Shown one piece after another: positions 42,656-50,660 of a stretch of 64,000 nt of DNA (positions within the stretch are counted from its first letter, which is position 1; every line of letters begins with the position of its first letter). The notes beneath the pieces are model-generated. The model made no database searches. It had not been told where the DNA came from and worked only from the letters and a program-made list of their open reading frames with translations. The stretch covers positions 848,006 to 912,005 of the forward strand of contig NZ_LT985747.1 in assembly GCF_900289175.1 (NCBI RefSeq), written 5' to 3'. Origin of the DNA: Paenibacillus faecalis. Its GTDB lineage: Bacteria; Bacillota; Bacilli; Paenibacillales; Paenibacillaceae. A program made the translations under genes and the position numbers.

Positions 42656-42910
42656 TTATGCATGTCTTGGAATGTGATTCATCTCAGTCATACACTGTGC
42701 ACATATATGACGTTCTTTAAACTCGCTTACCGCATCCATAGATCCGCAAAATACACATTTAGGACGATAGCGTTCCAAAATAATATGGTCACCCTGTACC
42801 AAAATTTCTACAGGATCGCCTTCGTTCATTTGATATCTCTTGCGCAGTGATTTGGGCAGTACAATTCTCCCCAGCTGATCCACTTTGCGTACGACGCCAG
42901 CAGGTTTCAT
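42656..42910 (-). CDS. AbrB/SpoVT-type transcriptional regulator with Cys4 tail
   Basis: An 84-residue regulator. Residues 1-50 form the swapped-hairpin AbrB DNA-binding domain (GVVRKVDQLGRIVLPKSLRK, EGDPVEILVQGDHIILERY). Instead of the usual AbrB C-terminal dimerisation region it has KCVFCGSMDAVSEFKERHIC followed by AQC, i.e. C-x2-C and C-x2-C, likely a zinc knuckle. Bacilli use AbrB as a transition-state repressor. A GAGAGGTG site lies before ATG 42910. Position beside the toxin-immunity island may be chance. Confidence 0.85.
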   Translation of the reverse strand: MKPAGVVRKVDQLGRIVLPKSLRKRYQMNEGDPVEILVQGDHIILERYRPKCVFCGSMDAVSEFKERHICAQCMTEMNHIPRHA

Positions 42911-43341
42911 AACTATAGTACACCTCTCCGTTCAACAAGTAATTTATGTGTTATTCCCAGTCGTATGATAAAATGGGCCTAGTATAATAGTTCGATACCT
43001 GATTGTCGAATCCTGCTAGATTTTAAGAAATTATTTGTTTTTTTACTGTTCCTCATCCATATCTTAAATATGCTGTTTTCGAAATGCCTTGCAGCAACTG
43101 CCCTTCACTCGATATTATGCAATAATTAGCAAATTGAGAAGCAAGAACTATTGATAAATAATACAAAGAAAAAATACATTCCGGCGTTTGATCGATGGGA
43201 CGGTTGACCTTGTGCAAACTTCTTATGATGCAGGTTATCAGCTAGGCCTTTATTCAGCACTGGGTATCCCCACGCAAAAAGAAACCTTGAAATAGTATGA
43301 CTCACTTCAAGGTTCATAAAATGTAACTTTTGATATTCATC
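42911..43341. other. Intergenic stretch with only a terminator
   Basis: I see no gene here. A hairpin on the minus strand (AACCTTGAAGTGAG/CTATTTCAAGGTT, about 43280-43316) with a following TTTCTTTTT closes the module to its right. The rest is AT-rich and has stops in all frames within short distances. Confidence 0.5.
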
Positions 43342-43600
43342 TTACTTTCTGATTAATAATCCAATTTCAGTTGCTACCCTCTCATAACTTTTCATTGATA
43401 ACTCGTGCAAACAGTAAATCGGAAAACTTAATTCATAGTTTCCAATGATGATAGTGCTAGAATGATCAAAAAAGAAGTTTGAGAAGCATAACTCTCTTAA
43501 TGATAATTTCGCAAATACTAATTAATGCTTCCTTTTCTTTTTCCGATATCACTTTAATATCCAGAAAAACCAACCCCCGATACATTTAATGAAGGTCATA
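43342..43600 (-). pseudogene. Broken immunity-like gene
   Basis: In one frame the sequence reads YRGLVFLDIKVISEKEKEAL, then stops; one base off it goes on as SSTIIIGNYELSFPIYCLHE and ends TEIGLLIRK with a TAA at 43342. This looks like a small acidic protein of about 90 residues or the C-terminal half of a larger one. The start is missing. A terminator follows, as for the other modules in this island. Confidence 0.4.
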
Positions 43601-43663
43601 TCTAGAGTCCAATCGAACTAACCCCTCTTTAAAAAAGCCTTAGAAGGTTTAACTCTTAAGGCT

Positions 43664-44044
43664 CTAATAAATAATTTTGTTTTTTGTTTTTATTTTATCT
43701 AGTAATTTTTTTGCAGGATTATAAGTCGAGTTTCTTTCCAAAATACCTTCTAAAATTGCTACTGCTTCGCTTATTTTCTCTTCTTTAACAAGTTCAGCAA
43801 CATACTGCATTGCTACTTTATCGTGATTTTTATTCATATTGTACGCAGTCTCAATATATGGTCTTGCTTCCCTAAACTTTCCTAGATTAATCAAACACTC
43901 GTATATTCTTGCGTATGTTCTAGAGTGTTCATTTAATTTTAATGACCGTTTAAAGTATTCTAGTGCTTTTTCAAATTCTTTATGTTGAAAACTCTCTAAA
44001 CCCATTCCGTATAGGTTATAGCTTTTGTCTTTTTTACTATCCAT
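43664..44044 (-). CDS. TPR-repeat protein, possible immunity or accessory protein
   Basis: A 126-residue protein made of about three TPR units: YNLYGMGLESFQHKEFEKAL then EYFKRSLKLNEHSRTYARIY and further repeats. TPR proteins of this size occur among immunity genes of Bacillales toxins. ATG 44044 has only a weak AAAGG 11 bases upstream. A terminator (GCCTTAAGAG...CTAAGGC on the minus strand, about 43635-43660) follows. No toxin tip is visible just upstream, only the IS3 scrap at 44125-44260, which may have replaced it. Confidence 0.65.
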   Translation of the reverse strand: MDSKKDKSYNLYGMGLESFQHKEFEKALEYFKRSLKLNEHSRTYARIYECLINLGKFREARPYIETAYNMNKNHDKVAMQYVAELVKEEKISEAVAILEGILERNSTYNPAKKLLDKIKTKNKIIY

Positions 44045-44124
44045 GATATCACAACCTTTTTTGATCATGTCTTATAAGTCTATTTATATCAGTTCTAATA
44101 GAACTACCGGTTTCGGAACCAAAT

Positions 44125-44260
44125 CAGCAATTGTAAAGGAATATGTCCTCACAGCCTCATCTTTGGGTCGTTGGTTTAAGCAATTTCAAAAATCAGACTC
44201 GTTCTCGGAGAAGGACAATCGCTCTGCAGAAGAGAATGGACTCATGATACAGGATCAAAT
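44125..44260 (+). mobile_element. IS3-family orfA fragment
   Basis: The stretch from GCAATTGTAAAGGAATATG to the GAGAATGGACTCAT word matches 56040-56160 of the IS3 element in this window at most positions (for instance AGACTCGTTCTCGGAGAAGG versus AGGTTCGTTCTCGGAGAAGG). It codes for SLGRWFKQFQKSDSFSEKDN. Both ends of the element are missing. Confidence 0.75.
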
Positions 44261-44470
44261 AAAGTGCGCAAGTCATCCATGTTATAAAATCAGCTGCTGT
44301 CTTAGCACACTTTTTTTTCACCCATTCCAGGCCTTTCCACTTGGATCAACATAGATCAAAGTAAAAACACATGCCGACATACTTTCTCTTAAACAAGACA
44401 AACCACAAAGAAAGAACTCTCTCTTGTGGTTCGTAGCGCTTACTTTTTTATTATCTTCACTTATTTATTA

Positions 44471-44869
44471 CTATACCATACCAAATGAAAAAATATGAAT
44501 TTCTAATCGTATATTTAACTTAGACAATATTTCAATGTTTTCTGTCGACAATTCCAAACCCAATTGTCCGTAATCAGAGTTAAGGTATAGTCCAATAACA
44601 GCATCAGTACAGGATTTTATAATATATTTCATTTTGTCCTTCTCTAGCCGATTTAGAAGTCTGTTTAATGTTTGAGAAGGTTCCTCTCCTCCTATCACTT
44701 CTTCTTCATATATCCATTTGTCTGACTCAGCACTTTTTTTTAGAGCTTTACTTATAATCTGGCCCTTATTAACAATTTTTGTTGCAGACAATTTTAATAA
44801 GTTGTTTATTTCTTCATTAGTTAGCGTACTGTTTATAAAACTTATCGTGCATTTGCCCCTTATATTCAA
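44471..44869 (-). CDS. DUF4279 family protein, likely immunity protein
   Basis: A 132-residue protein with the DUF4279 pattern: an N-terminal strand with ISFINSTLTNEEINNLLKLS, then a W-x(5)-GGEEPSQTLNRLLNRL block and the final LGLELSTENIEILSKLNI. These proteins are frequent immunity partners. TTG 44869 is chosen because GAGAGGAG lies 7 bases upstream. Upstream of it a 10-base-pair hairpin (44882-44914) sits right before the ribosome site. A terminator follows at about 44403-44438. Confidence 0.65.
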   Translation of the reverse strand: MNIRGKCTISFINSTLTNEEINNLLKLSATKIVNKGQIISKALKKSAESDKWIYEEEVIGGEEPSQTLNRLLNRLEKDKMKYIIKSCTDAVIGLYLNSDYGQLGLELSTENIEILSKLNIRLEIHIFSFGMV

Positions 44870-44881
44870 AGTAATACTCCT

Positions 44882-44914
44882 CTCTCTTTCCCAATTTGAA
44901 CTTAAGTGGGAAAG
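44882..44914 (-). promoter_or_regulatory. Hairpin just before the DUF4279 gene ribosome site
   Basis: CTCTTTCCCA and TGGGAAAGAG form a perfect 10-base-pair stem with a 13-base loop; the second arm runs into the AGAGGAG of the next gene. No T-run, so it is either a mRNA boundary or a translational control element. Confidence 0.45.
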
Positions 44915-44928
44915 AGCTTTGAAAGTTA

Positions 44929-45255
44929 TCAAGTATTTTTAAGTACAACTACATCATCCAAACCATTAAGGACTATTTTAATATACTCATCTTCTCCCTC
45001 ATATGGGAGTAAAACAACCTCTAAAATTTCACTACTATCTAAATTAAATAATCGAGGTTCAGTTTTGTAAAATCTTACACCAGAGAAAATTAATATTCCA
45101 AGCTGCATTTCGGCTTCTGTTTCAACATAAAAGGACTGCTTCCACTGACACAATTCTAAAGCCATCCTTAACTGCTTCTTGACTTCATCATATTCCAAAT
45201 CCTCCACAAGGCTATCAAAAAGAGTATATGCTTTAACAAATTCTGATGGTTTCAT
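44929..45255 (-). CDS. Small acidic protein, probable immunity protein
   Basis: A 108-residue protein starting MKPSEFVKAYTLFDSLVEDL, with a C-terminal half of alternating strands (ILEVVLLPYEGEDEYIKIVL). I do not recognise the family. AGGAG is 6 bases before the ATG. It lies in a run of like-sized genes with separate signals and no other function near, so immunity is the best guess. Confidence 0.5.
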   Translation of the reverse strand: MKPSEFVKAYTLFDSLVEDLEYDEVKKQLRMALELCQWKQSFYVETEAEMQLGILIFSGVRFYKTEPRLFNLDSSEILEVVLLPYEGEDEYIKIVLNGLDDVVVLKNT

Positions 45256-45354
45256 TTTTTCTCCTGATTAAGTACATTACATTAAATAAGACATACAATT
45301 TACAATTGTTGTACGTACTTTTTAATTCGTAACTTATCTCCCAAGGCTTCTGTA

Positions 45355-45687
45355 TTACTCAAAATGAATATTTATCATTTTAAGCCCTTCTAACAAAAAA
45401 TTACAATTTTCAGTAGTATCAAAGGCTAGAAGTTCATTTGTAGGACTTCCAAATCGTATCCACTTGTCTGCAATGCTTTCCAAAATTCCATTTATTTCCA
45501 CTTCGGTTTTACCTTCTAGAATTAACATTGTCATTTCTACAACATATACTCCATCTATCTTCCAATATGGTTCTACCTTCTGAATTTCCTTGTTTTGTAG
45601 TACAGGATCAAATATTTCAAGAACTTTATCTAAAACTGAACGTGCTTCAGGTTCACCCTTTGCATTTACATATAGTCGAATAAACAT
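45355..45687 (-). CDS. Small protein of unknown family, probable immunity protein
   Basis: A 110-residue protein, MFIRLYVNAKGEPEARSVLD to the final LEGLKMINIHFE, mixed alpha/beta and acidic. ATG 45687 is preceded by GGAG at close spacing. Its neighbours are immunity-like genes on the same strand, but no toxin tip stands directly before it. Family not recognised. Confidence 0.5.
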   Translation of the reverse strand: MFIRLYVNAKGEPEARSVLDKVLEIFDPVLQNKEIQKVEPYWKIDGVYVVEMTMLILEGKTEVEINGILESIADKWIRFGSPTNELLAFDTTENCNFLLEGLKMINIHFE

Positions 45688-45748
45688 ATCTCCAATCACC
45701 TATTTATGAATTGTTTTACCACCTAATTATACATTTAGAACTTTGGTG

Positions 45749-46111
45749 TCACTTCATATTCTTCAATTCTTGCTTTGCTAAATCAAGAGCAACCGCTAAT
45801 TTAATTTGATTATGTTTACTGAGCCCTTGCAAGTAATGGGGAACATCTTCAAATTCAACAATAGGTTCAACTTCATCGCTATAACGATCTAACTCAATCT
45901 CTGCGATAATATTATCATTAATTAGTATCTTATATATATCCTCACCCTGTTCAGGTATCCAGTTAACAATGTACGTTGCTTTCATTTCCGAAAATGAACT
46001 TCTTATCACTTCAAGTAATCTTCTTTTTTCTTCACTCTTAAATAGTGATTGATTGGATTTAATAAGTTGCTCCTTTAGTTCTTGTTCCAATTTACTCCCA
46101 ATTAGTTTCAC
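45749..46111 (-). CDS. Small protein, probable immunity partner of the BECR-type tip
   Basis: A 120-residue protein starting MKLIGSKLEQELKEQLIKSN, with an acidic middle (IIAEIELDRYSDEVEP) and C-terminal helix (HNQIKLAVALDLAKQEL). GTG 46111 follows GGGAGGGG by 7 bases. The broken nuclease-like tip ends 21 bases upstream, the order expected for toxin and immunity. Family not recognised. Confidence 0.6.
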   Translation of the reverse strand: MKLIGSKLEQELKEQLIKSNQSLFKSEEKRRLLEVIRSSFSEMKATYIVNWIPEQGEDIYKILINDNIIAEIELDRYSDEVEPIVEFEDVPHYLQGLSKHNQIKLAVALDLAKQELKNMK

Positions 46112-46132
46112 GGTTTCCCCTCCCTTTTTATG

Positions 46133-46611
46133 TTATTTTATTACTCCGGGTGTTGCCGTGATTAAATTTCCATGCTTGTCAGTCAGGATTGTCATTGTGG
46201 AAGTCGGTTTGAAATCATTGAATTTATCAAGTCCGATAGGCTTATTCAAAGTAACTTCTCTTAAATATCTAACACCGTCAGCACTATCCATACTTCTAAT
46301 AACAGGAGATTTTACAATAGTTTTACTTGATAACAATAAACGTAATTCACCTTGTGTAATTGTAAACTGCGAAGCGTTCTTGTTAGAAAAATGCCTATCT
46401 ATTAATGTTTCCATCCATTATTACTTATATTAATTCGAGACTGAACAATAGCGGGCATTCCCTTAACTTTATTTGTACCATCATTCTTTCCACCTAAGCT
46501 GGCTACCATTCCTAGAGCAAAATAAGCGATATACTCTGCCTCTTTTGCTTCAATGTACGCACTTACTAACTGATCTCTACCCCCAAGATGCAATGCCTTC
46601 ACTATTATCAT
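46133..46611 (-). pseudogene. Toxin tip with BECR/EndoU-like nuclease domain, frameshifted
   Basis: The C-terminal part is open (46133-46414): NKNASQFTITQGELRLLLSS, GVRYLREVTLNKPIGLDKFN and STMTILTDKHGNLITATPG. The upstream part (46402-46611, ending RINISNNGWKH) is in another frame. Joined they give NGWKHI-RHF, a Ser/Thr-rich core and a T-x-T-x(n)-G-x-L-x-T-x-x-PG end, the layout of the barnase/EndoU/colicin E5/RelE-type ribonuclease tips. One base indel near 46405 breaks it. Confidence 0.6.
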
Positions 46612-46653
46612 AGGGACTCGTTCCCGTTAACAAATCGTATAATATACCGATTC

Positions 46654-47035
46654 TTACCCGATGGATACAAAATCGTATCGATCCCATATGAAATCCTTGT
46701 ATACTTGATAGTTTTTATTTTTTCTATTGAAATTAGTCTTCACTCTGGCTTCCTTCAGTAAGCCTCTAAGTTCCTGAGCATTATATGGCTCGGCTGGGAG
46801 ATGCCCACTCGGATCAATATACCTCAGCGGATTATTATGCACATACGTATAAAGATTCTGACTTAATGGATTCCCCATCTCTCCCTCATACGTATCCTCG
46901 CCCATAAACCGCGCCGTCCCCGGATCGTACCAACGTGCACGTAAATACTGCAGCCCTGTCGTTTCATCCCAGTATTCCCCTGAATAACGAATCACGTCCG
47001 GAACTGTTTCGGTTGTTTCCTCTGGTTCACCCGAC
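46654..47035 (-). pseudogene. RHS core-end fragment of a second RHS family
   Basis: It reads RYSGEYWDETTGLQYLRARW, YDPGTARFMGEDTYEGEMGN and NNPLRYIDPSGHLP, the canonical RHS core end, followed by a short tip piece (KTNFNRKNKNYQVYKDFIWD). It is clearly different from the 26.3 kb core (PSGH instead of PLGL; EYWDETTGLQYLR instead of GRDGV-type). Everything before 47035 (the YD repeats) has been lost. It is the only core end in this island. Confidence 0.8.
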
Positions 47036-47100
47036 TAAATCGGTGCTGGCTGGGGATAAAAGAAAGGCCTTGGGGTTTATTCTCAAGGCCTTTAGCAAAT

Positions 47101-47607
47101 TTAAATTTCGATTATTATTTCGTCAGGCTTTATGCCATCGGTAAGGTTCTCAATCCAAAACTTCCGTTGTTCTCCCCCACCGATGTTTATACCATAATAA
47201 AAAGATGGATCAATAAACAATTCTTGTCCATTATCCAAGTTCAACTGAAGGCTAATGCAGACAATTCGTTTATTGTCATTAAACTCCATACCGTTAATAA
47301 CGAAACTCTTAACAGTATTTTTGGCAGACATTGAGTCAGTCAATATTATTTGACTTACCGACGCCTTGCATGGCAACATATCCTCATCAATTTCAAACTG
47401 ATATTGAATCGAATCAACTATCCTCACACTTAGTTTTGAGTATTGGTTAATTGATTCAAATTCAATATACTTCTTGCCTACTTCGAAATAATAGTAATGC
47501 TTATCTGGGCAAAAATCCGCTACTCCATCTTCAATATCTGCAAAACCAAGCAAATATATATCTTGGATTGAGCCACTCTTGAAGATATCAACAAATTCTT
47601 CGAGCAT
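47101..47607 (-). CDS. Probable immunity protein (168 residues)
   Basis: A soluble, acidic, beta-rich protein: MLEEFVDIFKSGSIQDIYLL at the start and YYGINIGGGEQRKFWIENLT near the end. AGGAGAG precedes ATG 47607. A degraded toxin tail ends 16 bases upstream at 47623, and a terminator (AAAGGCCTTGAG/CAAGGCCTTT on the minus strand, about 47066-47096) follows. Family not recognised. Confidence 0.6.
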   Translation of the reverse strand: MLEEFVDIFKSGSIQDIYLLGFADIEDGVADFCPDKHYYYFEVGKKYIEFESINQYSKLSVRIVDSIQYQFEIDEDMLPCKASVSQIILTDSMSAKNTVKSFVINGMEFNDNKRIVCISLQLNLDNGQELFIDPSFYYGINIGGGEQRKFWIENLTDGIKPDEIIIEI

Positions 47608-47622
47608 ATAATCTCTCCTTCA

Positions 47623-47905
47623 TTAAGGGACAAACTGAATGTTTAAGTCCATACCCTTCCCTGATTCTAGTAGAGTAACAAACTCTCCATTTGATTTAGT
47701 AGCATAGCAACTGTCATCCCCTTGCCCCTATAAATATTTAAAACTTCACCATCTTTTTTCAAAGTCCCCTTTATCTACAAACGATACTGTTCTATCGTTA
47801 ATTATTTTGCCAATATCACTCAAGAATGCGTCATCGTGTGTCTTAACTATTAATCATTGTAAAAGTTAGACCCAATAAAAAAAGTGAAATCAAAATACTC
47901 TGTGG
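47623..47905 (-). pseudogene. Degraded toxin tip
   Basis: Two pieces in different frames are readable: HDDAFLSDIGKIINDRTVSF followed by VDKGDFEKRW, then GDDSCYATKSNGEFVTLLES and GKGMDLNIQFVP with a stop at 47623. The spacing to the intact immunity gene is normal. At least two frame breaks. The first part is not visible. Confidence 0.5.
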
Positions 47906-47972
47906 TGATATCAGCATTCTCATAACTACACCTCATTTTTGTATCTTGGTGAAATTTTGAACAGCATACTGT

Positions 47973-48355
47973 TTACGAAATTAGACCGACAAATCGGTAG
48001 TAAATATCAATGCGTTGCATACGCTTGCCGCCCACCTTCTCGGCATCAAATATAATAACCTTGTCAATTAGTTCATTCAATATCGGTTTCGTTAATTCCT
48101 TCATATCGGTGTACTCTCGTACCAGTTCCAAAATCGAGTCGTGTTTTCCCGCTTGCTTTCTGCTTGTTTAAGCTGTTCTTCGAGCTGTTTGAGCCGATCC
48201 TTCAATTGGGCTTGCTCTGTTGTAAAATGTCGTGACAACACCACATACTGCTCATCCGTGATTTTCCCTAAAGCATTATCCTCATAAAGCTTTCGCTGAA
48301 TCGTTTGCAGTTCGCTTTCCCTTCTAGTCAGCTTATCCCGCTCTTTGATTGCCAC
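47973..48355 (-). pseudogene. C-terminal remnant of a large serine recombinase
   Basis: Residues read RRESELQTIQRKLYEDNALG, then KITDEQYVVLSRHFTTEQAQ and LKDRLKQLEEQLK, the coiled-coil region of large serine recombinases. One base off it goes on as HDSILELVREYTDMKELTKP, IDKVIIFDAEKVGGKRMQ and ends RIDIYYRFVGLIS at 47973, the DUF4368-type end. Catalytic and zinc-ribbon parts are missing. Such recombinases move integrative elements, so this is a scar of one. Confidence 0.75.
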
Positions 48356-48361
48356 TCCCCA

Positions 48362-48571
48362 CTACTTCTTCTGCTGGCTCTCGCTCATGGCGACAACCAT
48401 CTCTACAAAGGCGCTTTCCTGCTCCTTGGCAATCCAAGCATGCCGATGTATGTCTGTCCTGGAAGTTATCTTCACTCTAACCTGTAAAACTGTAAGCCCT
48501 GATTGCTGTATCACTGCCGCCTGTTCACGTAATTCCCTTGCTTGCTGACGGTAACTACGAATCTCATCCAT
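48362..48571 (-). pseudogene. Fragment of unknown mobile-element protein
   Basis: A 69-residue open frame, MDEIRSYRQQARELREQAAV, then a segment with RTDIHRHAWIAKEQESAFVE. It lies directly upstream of the recombinase remnant and overlaps the end of the next immunity gene by 8 bases. Composition (Gln, Arg, Glu) suits a mobile-element accessory protein. I do not recognise it, and it may be partial. Confidence 0.3.
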
Positions 48572-48932
48572 AAATTTTAAATTCCTTAGAAATTACCCAT
48601 CCATTAAGACCATATGAAGATAAAATTACATAATAGTTATACTTTTCATTTTGTAGATATTCCAGTAAATCCTCGACTGTTTCATAATACATGGGCCACC
48701 CGTAATTTTTCTGTTTCTCCAATAGTTCCTTGTTATCTAAAAGAATTCGGCTTACTTCAAATGTGCTAATATCAAGAATAATACTCCCCTGTAGCTGTGT
48801 CTCAAACATATGAGTTAAAACATCAATAAACTCAATAGTTACTTGTGTATCACCAACTGTGTGTAATTTAATTCTAGATTTTTGGAAATCAACTTCATAG
48901 GATACAATTTCATTATCATGAATGTTAAGCAA
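48564..48932 (-). CDS. Probable immunity protein (122 residues)
   Basis: Sequence blocks IHDNEIVSYEVDFQKSRIKL, GSIILDISTFEVSRIL, KQKNYGWPMYYETVEDLLEY and ILSSYGLNGWVIS recur, as I recall, in a small family beside Bacillus polymorphic toxins. TTG 48932 is used; AGGAGG is 10 bases upstream. A toxin tail (48993-49115) ends about 60 bases before it. Name of the family not known. Confidence 0.65.
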   Translation of the reverse strand: MLNIHDNEIVSYEVDFQKSRIKLHTVGDTQVTIEFIDVLTHMFETQLQGSIILDISTFEVSRILLDNKELLEKQKNYGWPMYYETVEDLLEYLQNEKYNYYVILSSYGLNGWVISKEFKIYG

Positions 48933-48992
48933 TTTCTCCTAACCTCCTAACAAGGAAAAGTGATGCTTTATTTGCTTCTTTTTGGAGAACCA

Positions 48993-49115
48993 CTACTCCA
49001 AATCCCAAGTATGTCTATGGGGGAATTCGTGGCTGTTGTCTCCATTTGAGTGTTCATAATCTATATCTTCTCTAACTCGTCCTTTTTCGTCGTAGTATCT
49101 TCTCTGTTTTTATAC
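48993..49115 (-). pseudogene. Toxin tail remnant (FPHRHTW-type end)
   Basis: It reads RRYYDEKGRVREDIDYEHSN and then HEFPHRHTWDLE before a TAG at 48993. The DIDY-H and FPH-H-W pattern is a familiar end of Bacillus RHS and LXG nuclease tips. The body is missing. Confidence 0.6.
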
Positions 49116-49274
49116 ATACATCTTTGGATGCTTTCTTTTTACGTGCCTGAATGAAATGAGCTATGAACTCTTGTTATTAAATGATTGATCTCTCTTTAAT
49201 TGTTAAAAAACCACATGGAGCCTTATACTCACATGTGGAATAATTCTGCACGGTTTTTATGGGACTCACTATCT

Positions 49275-49811
49275 TTACTTGGTTCTAGAAAAAGAATTAG
49301 AAATAGGCCCTGTATAATCCCAACTGATCAATTTAATATTGTAAATCTCCAGTAAATTGTCTGCACTGACAGTTCCGCTTCTAGTTATATTGCCATCCGT
49401 TACAATAAAGGCGGCATCTGGGATTATATGAGTAAATGTTTCATTCTCCCCCAAGTCATCCATATAATAATTAGCACTACCAGGAGGATAATATATTTCC
49501 AGTGAATCATCTACTTTAAGCAACGTTATTCTATCATTTCCGCTAGCTAATCTTTGTTCCCATCCCCTATATTTCCCTCGACCTTCATCTGTTCCAACAC
49601 CTTTGTATTCACATATTAAAGTGTCTTGAATAACTTCCCTGCGCCCATTGATTTCATACTCCAACCGGAATGGAAATTCTCCATATACAATCTCTGGTTC
49701 TAGGGGAGTAGGTACAAATAGATTTCCGATATATATGAGCAACCATGGTAATGTAAGAATTAAAACAACTAATAGAGGTATTATTGCTAATACTAAAATT
49801 TTCATTTTCAT
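49275..49811 (-). CDS. Membrane-anchored protein of unknown function
   Basis: A 178-residue protein with an N-terminal helix (about 5-33, ILVLAIIPLLVVLILTLPWL) and an extracytoplasmic domain with several short strands (FPFRLEYEINGRREVIQDTL, ITLLKVDDSLEIYYPPGSAN). GAGGCGGGG precedes ATG 49811. A perfect stem (CCACATGTGAG/CTCCATGTGG region, about 49212-49246) with T6 closes it. Type similar to membrane immunity proteins, but I cannot assign it. Confidence 0.55.
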   Translation of the reverse strand: MKMKILVLAIIPLLVVLILTLPWLLIYIGNLFVPTPLEPEIVYGEFPFRLEYEINGRREVIQDTLICEYKGVGTDEGRGKYRGWEQRLASGNDRITLLKVDDSLEIYYPPGSANYYMDDLGENETFTHIIPDAAFIVTDGNITRSGTVSADNLLEIYNIKLISWDYTGPISNSFSRTK

Positions 49812-50029
49812 TTATACCCCGCCTCTTTTGAAGCATCTATACGGATATGTATTACCTCGGTGATCAGTCACCCCAGACTGGCCATAACTATCATTGCTAA
49901 AGTCCTTAACCGATTAATTGAACATGTCATGAAAAAGCCAGTTAGATCATTATCAAAGTCAGTTTTTAACCGGTTTCACTACATCTTATTCATAACAAAC
50001 CCTCACTCATCAATTCATTCACCAATTAG

Positions 50030-50389
50030 TTAATCATTAGATCTTTTTATTTCAATTAGATGTGACTGAATTCTATCCATATCAATTGCATCTTTATCAA
50101 CACTGGCAGCATATAATAACTTAAGCCAAAAAGCATCTTCTCTAGCATAATCCTCTATCGCTTTTGTAATATTCTCTTCTGTTAAAGACCTAACAATGAT
50201 TTCTGGTTGGGGAGCAGGAGTATAGTTAATATTATCTTTATTCATTTGCTCAAGTAGATTAAGTGGTGTCGATACTACAACAGTTATATGGGAACCATCC
50301 TCTAGTTCAACGAATACATCAATATTATCATTTTCCTTATTACTAATTTTCGATAAAGAAGTCGGATAACTGATTTTCAATACTTTCAT
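50030..50389 (-). CDS. Small acidic protein, probable immunity protein
   Basis: A 119-residue protein: MKVLKISYPTSLSKISNKEN at the start, IDVFVELEDGSHITVVVSTP in the middle and a helical C-terminus. AAGGAG is 9 bases before the ATG. It is the most upstream member of the island before trmL. Family not recognised, and no tip is left upstream. Confidence 0.5.
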   Translation of the reverse strand: MKVLKISYPTSLSKISNKENDNIDVFVELEDGSHITVVVSTPLNLLEQMNKDNINYTPAPQPEIIVRSLTEENITKAIEDYAREDAFWLKLLYAASVDKDAIDMDRIQSHLIEIKRSND

Positions 50390-50554
50390 TGATAAAAACT
50401 CCTTGTTTGCTCTTCATATCGTAAAAGGCGTTTACATTCTTTAACTCAGATTGAGAAATCAAACTGATACTTACTAACATCGGAAAAAACTAAGGTTTTT
50501 ATGATAGGCTAAACGTCTCTATCGTTCGACAATTTTCGCTTCAAACAGCAAAAA

Positions 50555-50593
50555 AAACGCCCCCAAGCTCTATTCATATTTCCTTGGGGGCGT
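50555..50593 (-). terminator. Terminator after trmL
   Basis: ACGCCCCCAAG and CTTGGGGGCGT form an 11-base stem, followed on the minus strand by a T7 run. This is the border between trmL and the toxin-immunity island. Confidence 0.9.
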
Positions 50594-50660
50594 CTCGCAA
50601 AATATATAGTTTTAAGAATTACTCCTGCACTTCACCAAGCAGCATCGTCTACCCTTCCAA

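Noticed and set aside
43126..43317. Small minus-strand frame (63 codons) left of the immunity island
   Set aside because: It runs across the terminator hairpin at about 43280-43316 and has no ribosome site.
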